From Candidatus Crickella merdequi (GTDB lineage Bacteria; Bacillota; Clostridia; Peptostreptococcales; Anaerovoracaceae): DNA of 57,384 nt. The translations under genes and the position numbers were made by a program. Of this stretch, positions 49,652 through 57,384 are shown piece by piece. The notes under the pieces were generated by a model that was given only the letters and a program-made list of their open reading frames with translations, was not told where the DNA came from and did no database searches. The DNA lies in the NCBI GenBank assembly GCA_018064645.1, contig JAGHUT010000020.1, positions 1 to 57,384 of the forward strand, given 5' to 3'. Within the stretch, counting starts at the first letter, position 1; each line of letters opens with the position of its first letter.

Positions 49652-52117
49652 GTGTTTTGTAGTAAATGCGGCAAGCCACTTTCCGATGGAGCGATGTTCT
49701 GCAGTCATTGCGGAGCTAAGGTTGAGAAGGAGACTGTAGCTGTGCCAACTGGCAGCTATGTTATTGACAAGCCATCATACGAGGATGCACAGCCTGTTAA
49801 GCAAGCTAGACCAACAAGCCCAATGACTTTTGACTGGAGCAACGTAATTGATGAGTCTCACAAGAAGACTGTTCCTGCTAACCTTAAGTCACCATGGGAT
49901 TCAACTGGTATTGATGAAGAATCTGTAAGCACAACAGAGAGAGTTATGGAGTCAGCGAAGAAGGTTCGCTACTCAGATGATGATCTTTTTGCAGAGCTTG
50001 AGAAGCCATCAACAGATTCATCTCGCACAATGAGCTTCATTGATATGCTCAGAGCTGAGCGCGAGGAGAAGGAGAAGAGGGCGGCTGAGGCAGCAATGGC
50101 TGTTACAGAGAAGGAAGAACTTGCTTTTGACTATTCAGCATTCGATGAGAAGGCTGATCTCAGGTATACTCAGATTCTTCCTGATGATGAGAGAGAATAT
50201 ACAAGAGGATATACAGATCTTGGAAGCAATGTAATCGAGGAGATTAAGAAGGCTGAGGAGACGCCTGCTTCAACTGAGCTTGATGAGTACATCAGACTCA
50301 GACAGGAAGCACGCAGGGAGACAGTTGCACAGCCTGAGGAGCCTCAGCGTTTTGTTGCACCCGCAGAAGAAGAGCAGAAGAATATCGAGGCAGCATATGA
50401 GGAGAAGACTAATGACCTCAGTGCTGAGCTTGCTGCAATTCTCGGATCTGGAATCGGATTTGCTTCATCAGAGGACATCGAGGAAGAGGCAAGCGTTGAC
50501 CTGTTCGGAGATGTTGACGGACTCGGCGGCAGATTTGCTCTTGAAGACGAGGATGATGATGACATCGATGTAAGCGAGATGCTCAACATTTACGGCGGCG
50601 ATGATGACGACGATGATAAGGATGTTGAGGATGAGTACGACGATGATGATGAGTTTGAAGTTGTTATCGATGACGAAGAGGAAGAGTCTCCTGCTGAACC
50701 AGAAGTAGCTCCAGTTGAGAGAGCTCCTAAGGATGATATTTCTTCAATTATCGCTGGAATTCTCGGTGAAGAGGCAGTTGCTCCTGCACCTGTAGTTGTA
50801 GAAGAGCCTGCTGATACAGATATTTCTGATATCGCTGGTATTCTTGGTGTTGTTGAGGAGCCTGTTGCAGAAGAGCCTGTAGCAGAGGAACCTGTTGCAG
50901 CTGATCCTGTTCAGTCAGAAATCGAGATGCTCAAGGCAAGACTTGCTGAACTCATGGGTGATTCACTTGAAGAGCCGGAGGCAATTGCAAAAGAAGATGC
51001 TCCAAGCATCGAGGAGCTTATTGCAGAGCCTGTAGCAGAGCCTGCAGATGAAGATGATATTTTCTCAGTAGAACTTGATAACATTGCTGATGATGTAGAG
51101 CCACAGAAGGTTGAAGAGCCGGTAGTTGCAATCGAAGAGGTTGTTGAGGAGGCTGAGCCTGCTGTTACTGATGAGATGAGCTTTGAGGCTGAAGAGGCAT
51201 TAGACCTTGACTCAGAGCTTGCAAGCCTTGGTTTTGTAACTGAGGATGATGCAGAGCCTGTTGTTGAGACAGCTGCTGTAGAGATTCCAGCTGTTGAGGT
51301 AGAGCCTGTAGAGGCTCCTGCAGCTGAGGTTGCATCTGTAGAGGAGATTATTCCAACTGCAGACATGGAGATTGAAAGTCTCTTTGCTGAGGCAGAGGCT
51401 GAGCCTGCACCAGTTGAGATTGAGACAGATGCAATGTCAATCGAAGAGCTTGAGAGAGACCTCTTCGGAGACGAGAGCGGTCTCGATGGAGAAGCAGAGG
51501 CAACAAGAAAGATAGATAAGTTCTATACATTATATAAGAAGAACGAGGAGTTCCAGAGACTCCTTGATGAGGAGTACAGCAAGCTTCAGGGTGTTGAGTC
51601 ATCAGAGGATCTTGACGCCTTCTTCGAAATCGGCGAAGAAGAGAAGCCTGTAGATCCAATCGAGGAGTTCACAGCACAGCAGCAGCCAATTGGCCAGATG
51701 TCAATGCCTGCAGCTGCAGAGGTAGAGTCTCGCAAGTTTGTTGAGACACCAGCTCCTGCATCAACATCTTCAGGCGCAGTTAAGGCTGCTGAGATTCCAT
51801 CAGCACCTGTTCTTGATGAAGACGATGACGATGAGCCTAAGCTGAGCAAGAAGGAACTTAAGGCACAGAAGAAGGCAGCAAAGAAGGCTGCAAAAGCGGC
51901 TGCAATGGATGACGAGGATGATGACGATGAGGGCGGCAATGCACTCACTATCATCGCTGTAGTAATCGCAATGATTCTCGTAGTGCTGCTCGCAGCTATT
52001 CTTGTTATGAATTTTGCACCGGATACAGGAATCGGAATGAAGCTGAACATGTTCGTTGAGAACCTTTCAAGCTATTTCTCAGCAGCCGATGCAATGAATG
52101 ATGACTTCCTGCTATAG
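49652..52117 (+). CDS. Large acidic zinc-ribbon membrane protein
   Basis: An 821-residue protein. It begins with a double CxxC zinc ribbon (FCSKCGKPLSDGAMFCSHCG). The middle 650 residues are very acidic, with long Asp/Glu runs near residues 290-345 and many EEPVAEEPVA-like repeats around 415-430; they are probably disordered. Near 730-755 comes a Lys/Ala-rich helix, and about residues 770-790 form one transmembrane helix (LTIIAVVIAMILVVLLAAIL). The C-terminus of about 30 residues is outside. I know no function; an acidic scaffold for basic partners at the membrane is conceivable. GTG start with GGAGG. The gene has its own terminator before the UPF0182 gene. Confidence 0.75.
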   Translation: MFCSKCGKPLSDGAMFCSHCGAKVEKETVAVPTGSYVIDKPSYEDAQPVKQARPTSPMTFDWSNVIDESHKKTVPANLKSPWDSTGIDEESVSTTERVMESAKKVRYSDDDLFAELEKPSTDSSRTMSFIDMLRAEREEKEKRAAEAAMAVTEKEELAFDYSAFDEKADLRYTQILPDDEREYTRGYTDLGSNVIEEIKKAEETPASTELDEYIRLRQEARRETVAQPEEPQRFVAPAEEEQKNIEAAYEEKTNDLSAELAAILGSGIGFASSEDIEEEASVDLFGDVDGLGGRFALEDEDDDDIDVSEMLNIYGGDDDDDDKDVEDEYDDDDEFEVVIDDEEEESPAEPEVAPVERAPKDDISSIIAGILGEEAVAPAPVVVEEPADTDISDIAGILGVVEEPVAEEPVAEEPVAADPVQSEIEMLKARLAELMGDSLEEPEAIAKEDAPSIEELIAEPVAEPADEDDIFSVELDNIADDVEPQKVEEPVVAIEEVVEEAEPAVTDEMSFEAEEALDLDSELASLGFVTEDDAEPVVETAAVEIPAVEVEPVEAPAAEVASVEEIIPTADMEIESLFAEAEAEPAPVEIETDAMSIEELERDLFGDESGLDGEAEATRKIDKFYTLYKKNEEFQRLLDEEYSKLQGVESSEDLDAFFEIGEEEKPVDPIEEFTAQQQPIGQMSMPAAAEVESRKFVETPAPASTSSGAVKAAEIPSAPVLDEDDDDEPKLSKKELKAQKKAAKKAAKAAAMDDEDDDDEGGNALTIIAVVIAMILVVLLAAILVMNFAPDTGIGMKLNMFVENLSSYFSAADAMNDDFLL

Positions 52118-52134
52118 AACACAATGCACAGAAT

Positions 52135-52171
52135 CTACAGCGGCAGCAAGACGCTGTCGCTGTAGTTTTTT
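52135..52171 (+). terminator. Terminator after the acidic protein
   Basis: CTACAGCGGCAGC and GCTGTCGCTGTAG arms with a five-base loop and TTTTTT. Confidence 0.88.
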
Positions 52172-52205
52172 ATAAACAAGAGTAGGATTACCCAAGGAGT
52201 TTTGT

Positions 52206-55142
52206 ATGTTTAACAAAAGAGCTGAAAGAAAAGAAGCAAGACAGCTGGACAAGACTGCAAAGAGAAGACAGGGTCGCAAGGGTCTGAGCGTTATTATTAT
52301 GCTCATCGCGCTTATCATCCTCTGCTTCATAATGCTTGTCGGCTTCCTTACAGACTGGCTGTGGTTCAAGGATCTTGGATACACAAGCGTCTTCTGGAAG
52401 AAGCTTGTTACTGAGATAGAGATTGGAGTTCCGGTATTTATCATCACCGGTCTTCTTATGAGATTCTACCTCAGAACACTGAAGAACGGTTATTTCAGAG
52501 ATATCGAGTCACATGAGATTCCTAATGAGAAGAATCTTAATAGGACTTCATGGATTCTGTCGGCGATTTTTGCGCTGCTGGTTGCTGTGTTCTGTTCAAC
52601 AAAGACATGGCTTGAAGCGCTGCAGTTCCTTAATTCAACAGGCTTCAAGCTGAAGGATCCGCTGTTCAACCTGGATATTTCCTTCTATATATTCAAACTT
52701 GAGTATCTGACACAGATTAACAACATCGTTCTCGCAGTTATCATCGGAATGGTTGCAGTTACACTGCTTTACTACTCAATTCTTCTTGCTGTAAGAACAC
52801 CGGATGTGTTCAAGCGCAAAGACTCTGCTTTTGACGAAGAGGAGGAAGAAGAGACTTACGAGGAAGTTGAGGAGGACAGCCCTCTCAAAGGAACTCCTTT
52901 TGAAGGAACTCCTTTTGACAAGATGATGGGTGGAAGAAAGGCTCCATTTGGTGCTCGCAAAGCCCAGAAGAAGACTTCAAGAAGAACACTCGATATTAAC
53001 GAGAATAATATGCACCATCTCCTGAGTATTGCTTCAGGCAAGCTTACACTGCTTGGAATCGTTTTCTACCTCATGCTTGGTGTAGAATTCTTCCTGAGAC
53101 AGTTCAATCTGCTTCATGCACATACAGGAGCAGTATACGGTGCAGGATTCACAGACGTAAATATTACACTTTGGGTATACAGAATAATTATCCTTCTTTC
53201 CCTTGTTGGAGCTGCCACAATCGGCGTTCACATCAAGAAGAAGAATTTCAAGGGTCTTACAAGAATTCCAATCGCAATGATTATCATCTTTGCTCTTGGA
53301 ACAGGAATTGGAATGCTTGTACAGAATCTTGTTGTAAGCCCGGACGAAATCAACAAAGAAAGCAAGTATCTCGATAACAACATCACTTACACAAGATATG
53401 CGTATGATCTTAATGACATAACTGTTGAGTCCTATTCAGCAGACAACTCGCTGAGCTCAGGAGTTATCGGCGAGAATCAGTCAACAGTAAGCAATGTAAG
53501 AATTAACGATTATCAGCCTGTAGAGCAGTTCTACAATCAGACACAGAGTATCAGACAGTACTATCACTTCAATGATGTAGATATTGACAGATACAAGATT
53601 GGAGATATTGAATACCAGACATACCTGTCAGCAAGAGAGATTGATGAGTCTAAGATTTCTGACACATGGCTGAACAAGCACCTTAAGTACACACACGGAT
53701 ACGGCGCAGCAGTATCTCAGGTAAATACAGTTACATCAAGTGGACAGCCGGATGTAATCGTTGGCAACATTCCACCAGAGTCTAACGAGGGTGCAATGGA
53801 AATCACTCGTCCGGAGATTTACTTCGGAGAGCTTACAGATGATTACATCATCGTAAATACTAAGGAGCAGGAGTTTGACTATCCTGACGGAAGTTCCAAC
53901 CAGTACACTGAGTATGAGGGAACATCAGGAATCAAGCTGAATCTGATTAACAGAATTCTCTATACAATTCGTGAAGGCAGCATTAAGATTCTTGTTTCCG
54001 GCAATATCACATCCAACTCAAGAATTATCTACACACGTAATGTAGTTCAGAGAATTGAGAAGATTATGCCTTACCTCTCATATGAGGAGGATCCATACAT
54101 GACAGTTGTTGACGGCAAGCTGTACTGGATTCTTGATGCTTACACAACAAGCTCATACTATCCATACTCAGAGCCATATACAGGTGTTGCAGGAACAACC
54201 AACTATGTAAGAAATTCAATCAAGGTTATTGTTGATGCATATAACGGAGATGTTGATTTCTACGTAATTGATGACAAGGATCCGATTGCGGTTACATATC
54301 AGAAGATTTACCCTAAGCTTTTCAAGTCATTTGACAAGATGCCTGAAGGACTTAAGGAGCATCTGAGATATCCTAATACACTGTTCAAGATTCAGGCAGG
54401 CGTATATACAAAGTACCATATGACAGAGACTAAGGTTTTCTATCAGAAGGAAGACCTGTGGGATATCGCACATCAGATCTACGGTACTGAAGAGCAGGAG
54501 ATGGAGCCAAGCTACTACATCTTCAAGCTGCCTGACAACGATGAAGCAGAGTTCATCAACATGGTACCTTTCACACCTCAGTCAAAGCAGAACATGACAG
54601 CGATCATGATGGCAAGAAACGACGGAGACCACTATGGTGAGATGGTCGTATACACAATGCCTAAGAACAAGACTGTATATGGTCCAATGCAGATTGAGGC
54701 CCAGATTGACCAGAACCCTGAGATTTCCAAGGAATTCTCTCTCTGGAATTCATCAGGATCAAAGTACAGCAGAGGAGACCTGTTCGTAATTCCTATCGGA
54801 ACATCGCTTCTCTATGTTGAGCCTGTATATCTGGAGGCTTCAAAGGAAGCTATTCCTGAGGTAAAAAGAGTTATCGTTGCCTACGGTGACAGAATTGCCT
54901 ACGAATCAACATTCGGCGAGGCTCTTTCAAGTCTCTTCGGCGGCAGCTATGACACAGGAGCATCTTCAGGTTCAAGTTCCGGATCGGCTTCATCGGGCGA
55001 GCTTACACAGCAGCAACTCATCGCAAAGGCTCAAGAGGCGTACAACAACGCTGTTGCAGCACAGAGATCAGGAGACTGGAAGAAGTACGGTGAGTATCTG
55101 AACGAGCTCGAGGGCTACCTCAGCAAGCTTGCTCAGGGTTAA
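52206..55142 (+). CDS. UPF0182-family membrane protein
   Basis: A 978-residue protein of the UPF0182 family, found in Actinobacteria and Clostridia, with no known function. Seven hydrophobic helices occupy roughly the first 390 residues, interrupted after the fifth by an acidic and then basic cytoplasmic loop (about 215-270) that holds GTPFEGTPF repeats. The following 500 residues form a large external domain beginning NKESKYLDNNITYTRYAY, with the PQSKQNMTAIMMARNDG segment typical of the family. The C-terminus has a Gly/Ser linker and a short helical coil. AAGGAG site before the ATG. glnA follows after 19 bases and may be co-transcribed. Confidence 0.9.
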   Translation: MFNKRAERKEARQLDKTAKRRQGRKGLSVIIMLIALIILCFIMLVGFLTDWLWFKDLGYTSVFWKKLVTEIEIGVPVFIITGLLMRFYLRTLKNGYFRDIESHEIPNEKNLNRTSWILSAIFALLVAVFCSTKTWLEALQFLNSTGFKLKDPLFNLDISFYIFKLEYLTQINNIVLAVIIGMVAVTLLYYSILLAVRTPDVFKRKDSAFDEEEEEETYEEVEEDSPLKGTPFEGTPFDKMMGGRKAPFGARKAQKKTSRRTLDINENNMHHLLSIASGKLTLLGIVFYLMLGVEFFLRQFNLLHAHTGAVYGAGFTDVNITLWVYRIIILLSLVGAATIGVHIKKKNFKGLTRIPIAMIIIFALGTGIGMLVQNLVVSPDEINKESKYLDNNITYTRYAYDLNDITVESYSADNSLSSGVIGENQSTVSNVRINDYQPVEQFYNQTQSIRQYYHFNDVDIDRYKIGDIEYQTYLSAREIDESKISDTWLNKHLKYTHGYGAAVSQVNTVTSSGQPDVIVGNIPPESNEGAMEITRPEIYFGELTDDYIIVNTKEQEFDYPDGSSNQYTEYEGTSGIKLNLINRILYTIREGSIKILVSGNITSNSRIIYTRNVVQRIEKIMPYLSYEEDPYMTVVDGKLYWILDAYTTSSYYPYSEPYTGVAGTTNYVRNSIKVIVDAYNGDVDFYVIDDKDPIAVTYQKIYPKLFKSFDKMPEGLKEHLRYPNTLFKIQAGVYTKYHMTETKVFYQKEDLWDIAHQIYGTEEQEMEPSYYIFKLPDNDEAEFINMVPFTPQSKQNMTAIMMARNDGDHYGEMVVYTMPKNKTVYGPMQIEAQIDQNPEISKEFSLWNSSGSKYSRGDLFVIPIGTSLLYVEPVYLEASKEAIPEVKRVIVAYGDRIAYESTFGEALSSLFGGSYDTGASSGSSSGSASSGELTQQQLIAKAQEAYNNAVAAQRSGDWKKYGEYLNELEGYLSKLAQG

Positions 55143-55161
55143 GGATTAGGAGAGAACGACT

Positions 55162-57078
55162 ATGTATAGATTTGATTTAGACAAGATGCTCTATACACTT
55201 ACTCCGGAAGAGCATGATGTAGAGACAATTAAAGCAGCGCTAAAGGGACACCCGGAAGTTAAATTCGTTTCACTTACAGGCGTTGATCTTGGCAACCACA
55301 ATACTGATGAGAAGATTCCTGTAAAGGCATTCATCAGCGATATGAAAAAAATTCTCGATGAAGGTGCGCAGACTGACGGTTCTTCAGTAGCGCTTCCTAT
55401 CATCGCAGAGCTCTCAAACGCAAGAGTTGACATCCTTCCTGACAAGGATGTTAACTGGTATGTTGAGTACAACTTCAACAACATAGACTATGCAACAGGA
55501 CTGCCTACAGGAACACTTAGAATTCCTTCATTCCTGAGACATAACGGAGACAAGTTCGTTGGATCAAGAACCTTCCTCAAGAGCTCAACAGAGAAGTTCC
55601 TCAACGGACTCTGGCAGACTCTCGAGGAGCATCCATATGTTTTTGCGCACATGGATGGCGTAGACAGTATTGACGAGATTGAGGAGATCGTTCTTACAAA
55701 CGCTACAGAGCTTGAGTTCTGGGTTAAGACACCGGATGACAAGGCTGACAGAGACATGCTCTTCACTTCACAGGAGCTTAAGGAGCAGTACTGGAAGAGA
55801 ACTATCGGTCCTGTGCAGACTGCTCTCGAGCAGACAATGGAGATCCTCGAGAAGTACGGCTTCGATATGGAGATGGGTCACAAAGAGGTTGGCGGTGTTA
55901 GAGCCAAGATGGGTAACACAGGTAACTATGACCACATCATGGAGCAGCTGGAGATTGACTGGAAGTACTCAAACCCAATGCAGGCTGCGGACAATGAGAG
56001 CCAGATTAAGCACATCGTCAGAGACGTATTCAGATACAACAACCTTGAGGTAACATTCCTGGCTAAACCTGTTGAAGGTGTAGCCGGCAATGGAGAGCAT
56101 ACACATTTCGGCGTTGCAGCCAAGCTGAAGAATGGCAAAAGAGTTAATCTTTTCGAGTCAAACGACAGAGAGAATCAGTTCATGAGCCCTATCGGATACG
56201 GAGCTCTTATGGGAATTCTCAGAAACTATGAGATTCTTAATCCGTTTGTTTCTGCTACACACGATGCCTTCCAGAGACTTAAGCCTGGATACGAGGCTCC
56301 TGTATGTGTAGTTACATCACTTGGAATGGACCACAAGACACCATCTCGTAACAGAACTATTCTTGTTGGACTCGTTAGAGACCTTGGTAATCCTCTTGCT
56401 ACAAGATTTGAGCTCAGATCACCTAATCCGCATACAAATACTTACCTTGCTTGCGGTGCAGGCTACATGGTAATGCTTGACGGAATCAAGGCAGTACTTG
56501 AGGCAGGCAAGACATCGGATGAGCTTGAGAAGTCAATTTCAAAGAAGTACGGCGAAGAGGACTTCTACCTTGAGAAATTCAGAGAGTACCGCTCAGAGAA
56601 GAATGTTTTCACAGATTACTCAGAGGCTGAGAGAAAGAAGCTCTTCGGCAAAGCTCCTGCGACTGTATGGCAGTGCTTTGAAGCTTTCAACGACAGGAAG
56701 GCTGACCATGTTAAGATCAGTGGCGGCGACCCTGTAACAGAGGCGATTATCGAATCATACTGTGCTAACATGATGATCAAGTGGAGCACAGAGTACCACG
56801 ACAGACAGATTCCTAATGCTATGGATTTCGTAAGAAAGTGCGTAAAAGTTCACGGTGCTGATGCAACTGACTACGACATGGTTAACTGGGAGACTGTTAA
56901 CAAGCTGAGATATGATCTTGCCAAGGATTCACTGACAAGCAAGTCAGTGCTCATGGCTGCCAAGGAGGCCCTCGATGAAGGCAATTATGCTAAGGCGGCA
57001 GAGCTTGAGATTAAGATTCAGCAGATGACAGAGGATCTGAGAAAAGAATACACTAAGTATAAGAAGAATTTATTCTAA
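55162..57078 (+). CDS. glnA: Glutamine synthetase, long clostridial form
   Basis: A 638-residue glutamine synthetase, which joins ammonia and glutamate with ATP. It is longer than the usual 440-470-residue GS I. The beta-grasp region includes DGSSVALPII (about 72), which plays the part of the DGSS loop. The catalytic fold shows EMGHKEVGGVRAKMG (about 237), NGEHTHFGVAAK (about 312), TRFELRSPNPHTNTYLA (about 413) and NRTILVGLVRD (about 395). The last 110 residues form an added helical C-terminal domain. The adenylylation Tyr segment is not evident. AGGAG precedes the start. Confidence 0.88.
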   Translation: MYRFDLDKMLYTLTPEEHDVETIKAALKGHPEVKFVSLTGVDLGNHNTDEKIPVKAFISDMKKILDEGAQTDGSSVALPIIAELSNARVDILPDKDVNWYVEYNFNNIDYATGLPTGTLRIPSFLRHNGDKFVGSRTFLKSSTEKFLNGLWQTLEEHPYVFAHMDGVDSIDEIEEIVLTNATELEFWVKTPDDKADRDMLFTSQELKEQYWKRTIGPVQTALEQTMEILEKYGFDMEMGHKEVGGVRAKMGNTGNYDHIMEQLEIDWKYSNPMQAADNESQIKHIVRDVFRYNNLEVTFLAKPVEGVAGNGEHTHFGVAAKLKNGKRVNLFESNDRENQFMSPIGYGALMGILRNYEILNPFVSATHDAFQRLKPGYEAPVCVVTSLGMDHKTPSRNRTILVGLVRDLGNPLATRFELRSPNPHTNTYLACGAGYMVMLDGIKAVLEAGKTSDELEKSISKKYGEEDFYLEKFREYRSEKNVFTDYSEAERKKLFGKAPATVWQCFEAFNDRKADHVKISGGDPVTEAIIESYCANMMIKWSTEYHDRQIPNAMDFVRKCVKVHGADATDYDMVNWETVNKLRYDLAKDSLTSKSVLMAAKEALDEGNYAKAAELEIKIQQMTEDLRKEYTKYKKNLF

Positions 57079-57096
57079 GAAAAGAGGCGTAAACAA

Positions 57097-57384
57097 ATGC
57101 TTGATATTAAAAGAATCAGAGAGGATTTCGAAGGCGTTAAGGCTGATGTTGAGAGAAGAGGCAAGGGCGATTTCGGAATCGGTGCAGTTAAAGAACTTGA
57201 TGAGAAGAGAAGAACTGTTCTTGCAGAAGTTGAGGTAATGAAGAGCAAGCAGAATGCTGCTTCAAGAGAAGTACCTAAGCTCAAGAAGGAAGGCAAAGAC
57301 ACAACAGCGCTTTTCGCAGAGATGAAAGAACTTTCAGCTACTATCAAGGAGCTTGACGCACAGGTATCTGAGATTGAGGCTGAT
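57097..57384 (+). CDS. serS: Seryl-tRNA synthetase, N-terminal part (cut by window end)
   Basis: The first 96 codons of seryl-tRNA synthetase. The opening MLDIKRIREDFEGVKADVER and the following long antiparallel coiled coil (LDEKRRTVLAEVEVMKSKQN, then LKKEGKDTTALFAEMKELSA) are the tRNA-binding arm that contacts the variable arm of tRNA-Ser. The catalytic domain lies beyond the window. AAGAGG precedes the ATG, 18 bases after glnA. Confidence 0.92.
   Translation, partial: MLDIKRIREDFEGVKADVERRGKGDFGIGAVKELDEKRRTVLAEVEVMKSKQNAASREVPKLKKEGKDTTALFAEMKELSATIKELDAQVSEIEAD

Overview
The window comes from an anaerobic, Gram-positive, Clostridia-type (Eubacteriales) bacterium, probably host-associated. 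The evidence is strong AGGAGG ribosome sites, ECF vitamin transporters, a NiaR regulon, a glycyl radical enzyme with its activase, sortase-assembled pili, cell-wall-binding type 2 repeats, a yjdF leader and a long clostridial glutamine synthetase. No marker here fixes the species.

Layout. 0-5 kb: Nudix hydrolase, an internally deleted iron-sulfur protein gene, a nuclease-like hypothetical, a MITE-like element, D-2-hydroxyacid dehydrogenase, HAD phosphatase and a membrane protein. 5-15 kb: TSUP permease, LOG-family protein, then a NiaR-controlled operon (nicotinamidase-like, ECF S/T/A, NiaR, PfkB kinase, hotdog thioesterase), a LysR regulator and two tandem HypB GTPases. 14.7-27.8 kb: phosphoesterase, Dus, DeoR regulator, a sugar-type catabolic operon (GPH symporter, class III aminotransferase, FGGY kinase, class II aldolase), and an uncharacterised glycyl radical enzyme with divergent LysR, activase and an FAH-family hydrolase. 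28.9-32.7 kb: a compact pilus operon (TetR, thioester tip protein, shaft pilin, class B-like sortase). 33.9-39.5 kb: panC, a cyclase-family hydrolase, and a cobalamin-riboswitch operon encoding a DUF4430 lipoprotein, a large wall-bound alpha/alpha-toroid protein and an ECF S component. This operon resembles a bacterial version of intrinsic factor split over two proteins.

40.8-43 kb is a decaying stretch in which neighbouring genes each carry internal deletions or frameshifts. It is followed by a macrodomain protein and a yjdF gene interrupted by a TGA codon.

The most unusual region is 44.3-49.4 kb. A type II-like cas1-cas2 pair without cas9 sits on an island beside a tRNA-Lys gene. It is followed by seven copies of a 36-bp repeat separated by 195 to 490 bp, not the usual ~30 bp. 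Five cas-proximal repeats are identical and the distal ones are degenerate, as in a CRISPR array. Several of the giant 'spacers' hold pieces of phage- or ICE-like genes cut without regard to gene ends. A diverged eighth repeat lies upstream of cas1 next to a promoter and a structured RNA candidate. I read this as a possible Cas1-Cas2 system with giant spacers, or as a dispersed repeat element that only looks like one. The sequence alone cannot decide.

49.6-57.4 kb returns to core genes: an acidic zinc-ribbon membrane protein, a UPF0182 protein, glutamine synthetase and the start of serS. Two short repeat families (263-277 bp MITE-like elements and GGGGACGG palindromes) are scattered through the window.
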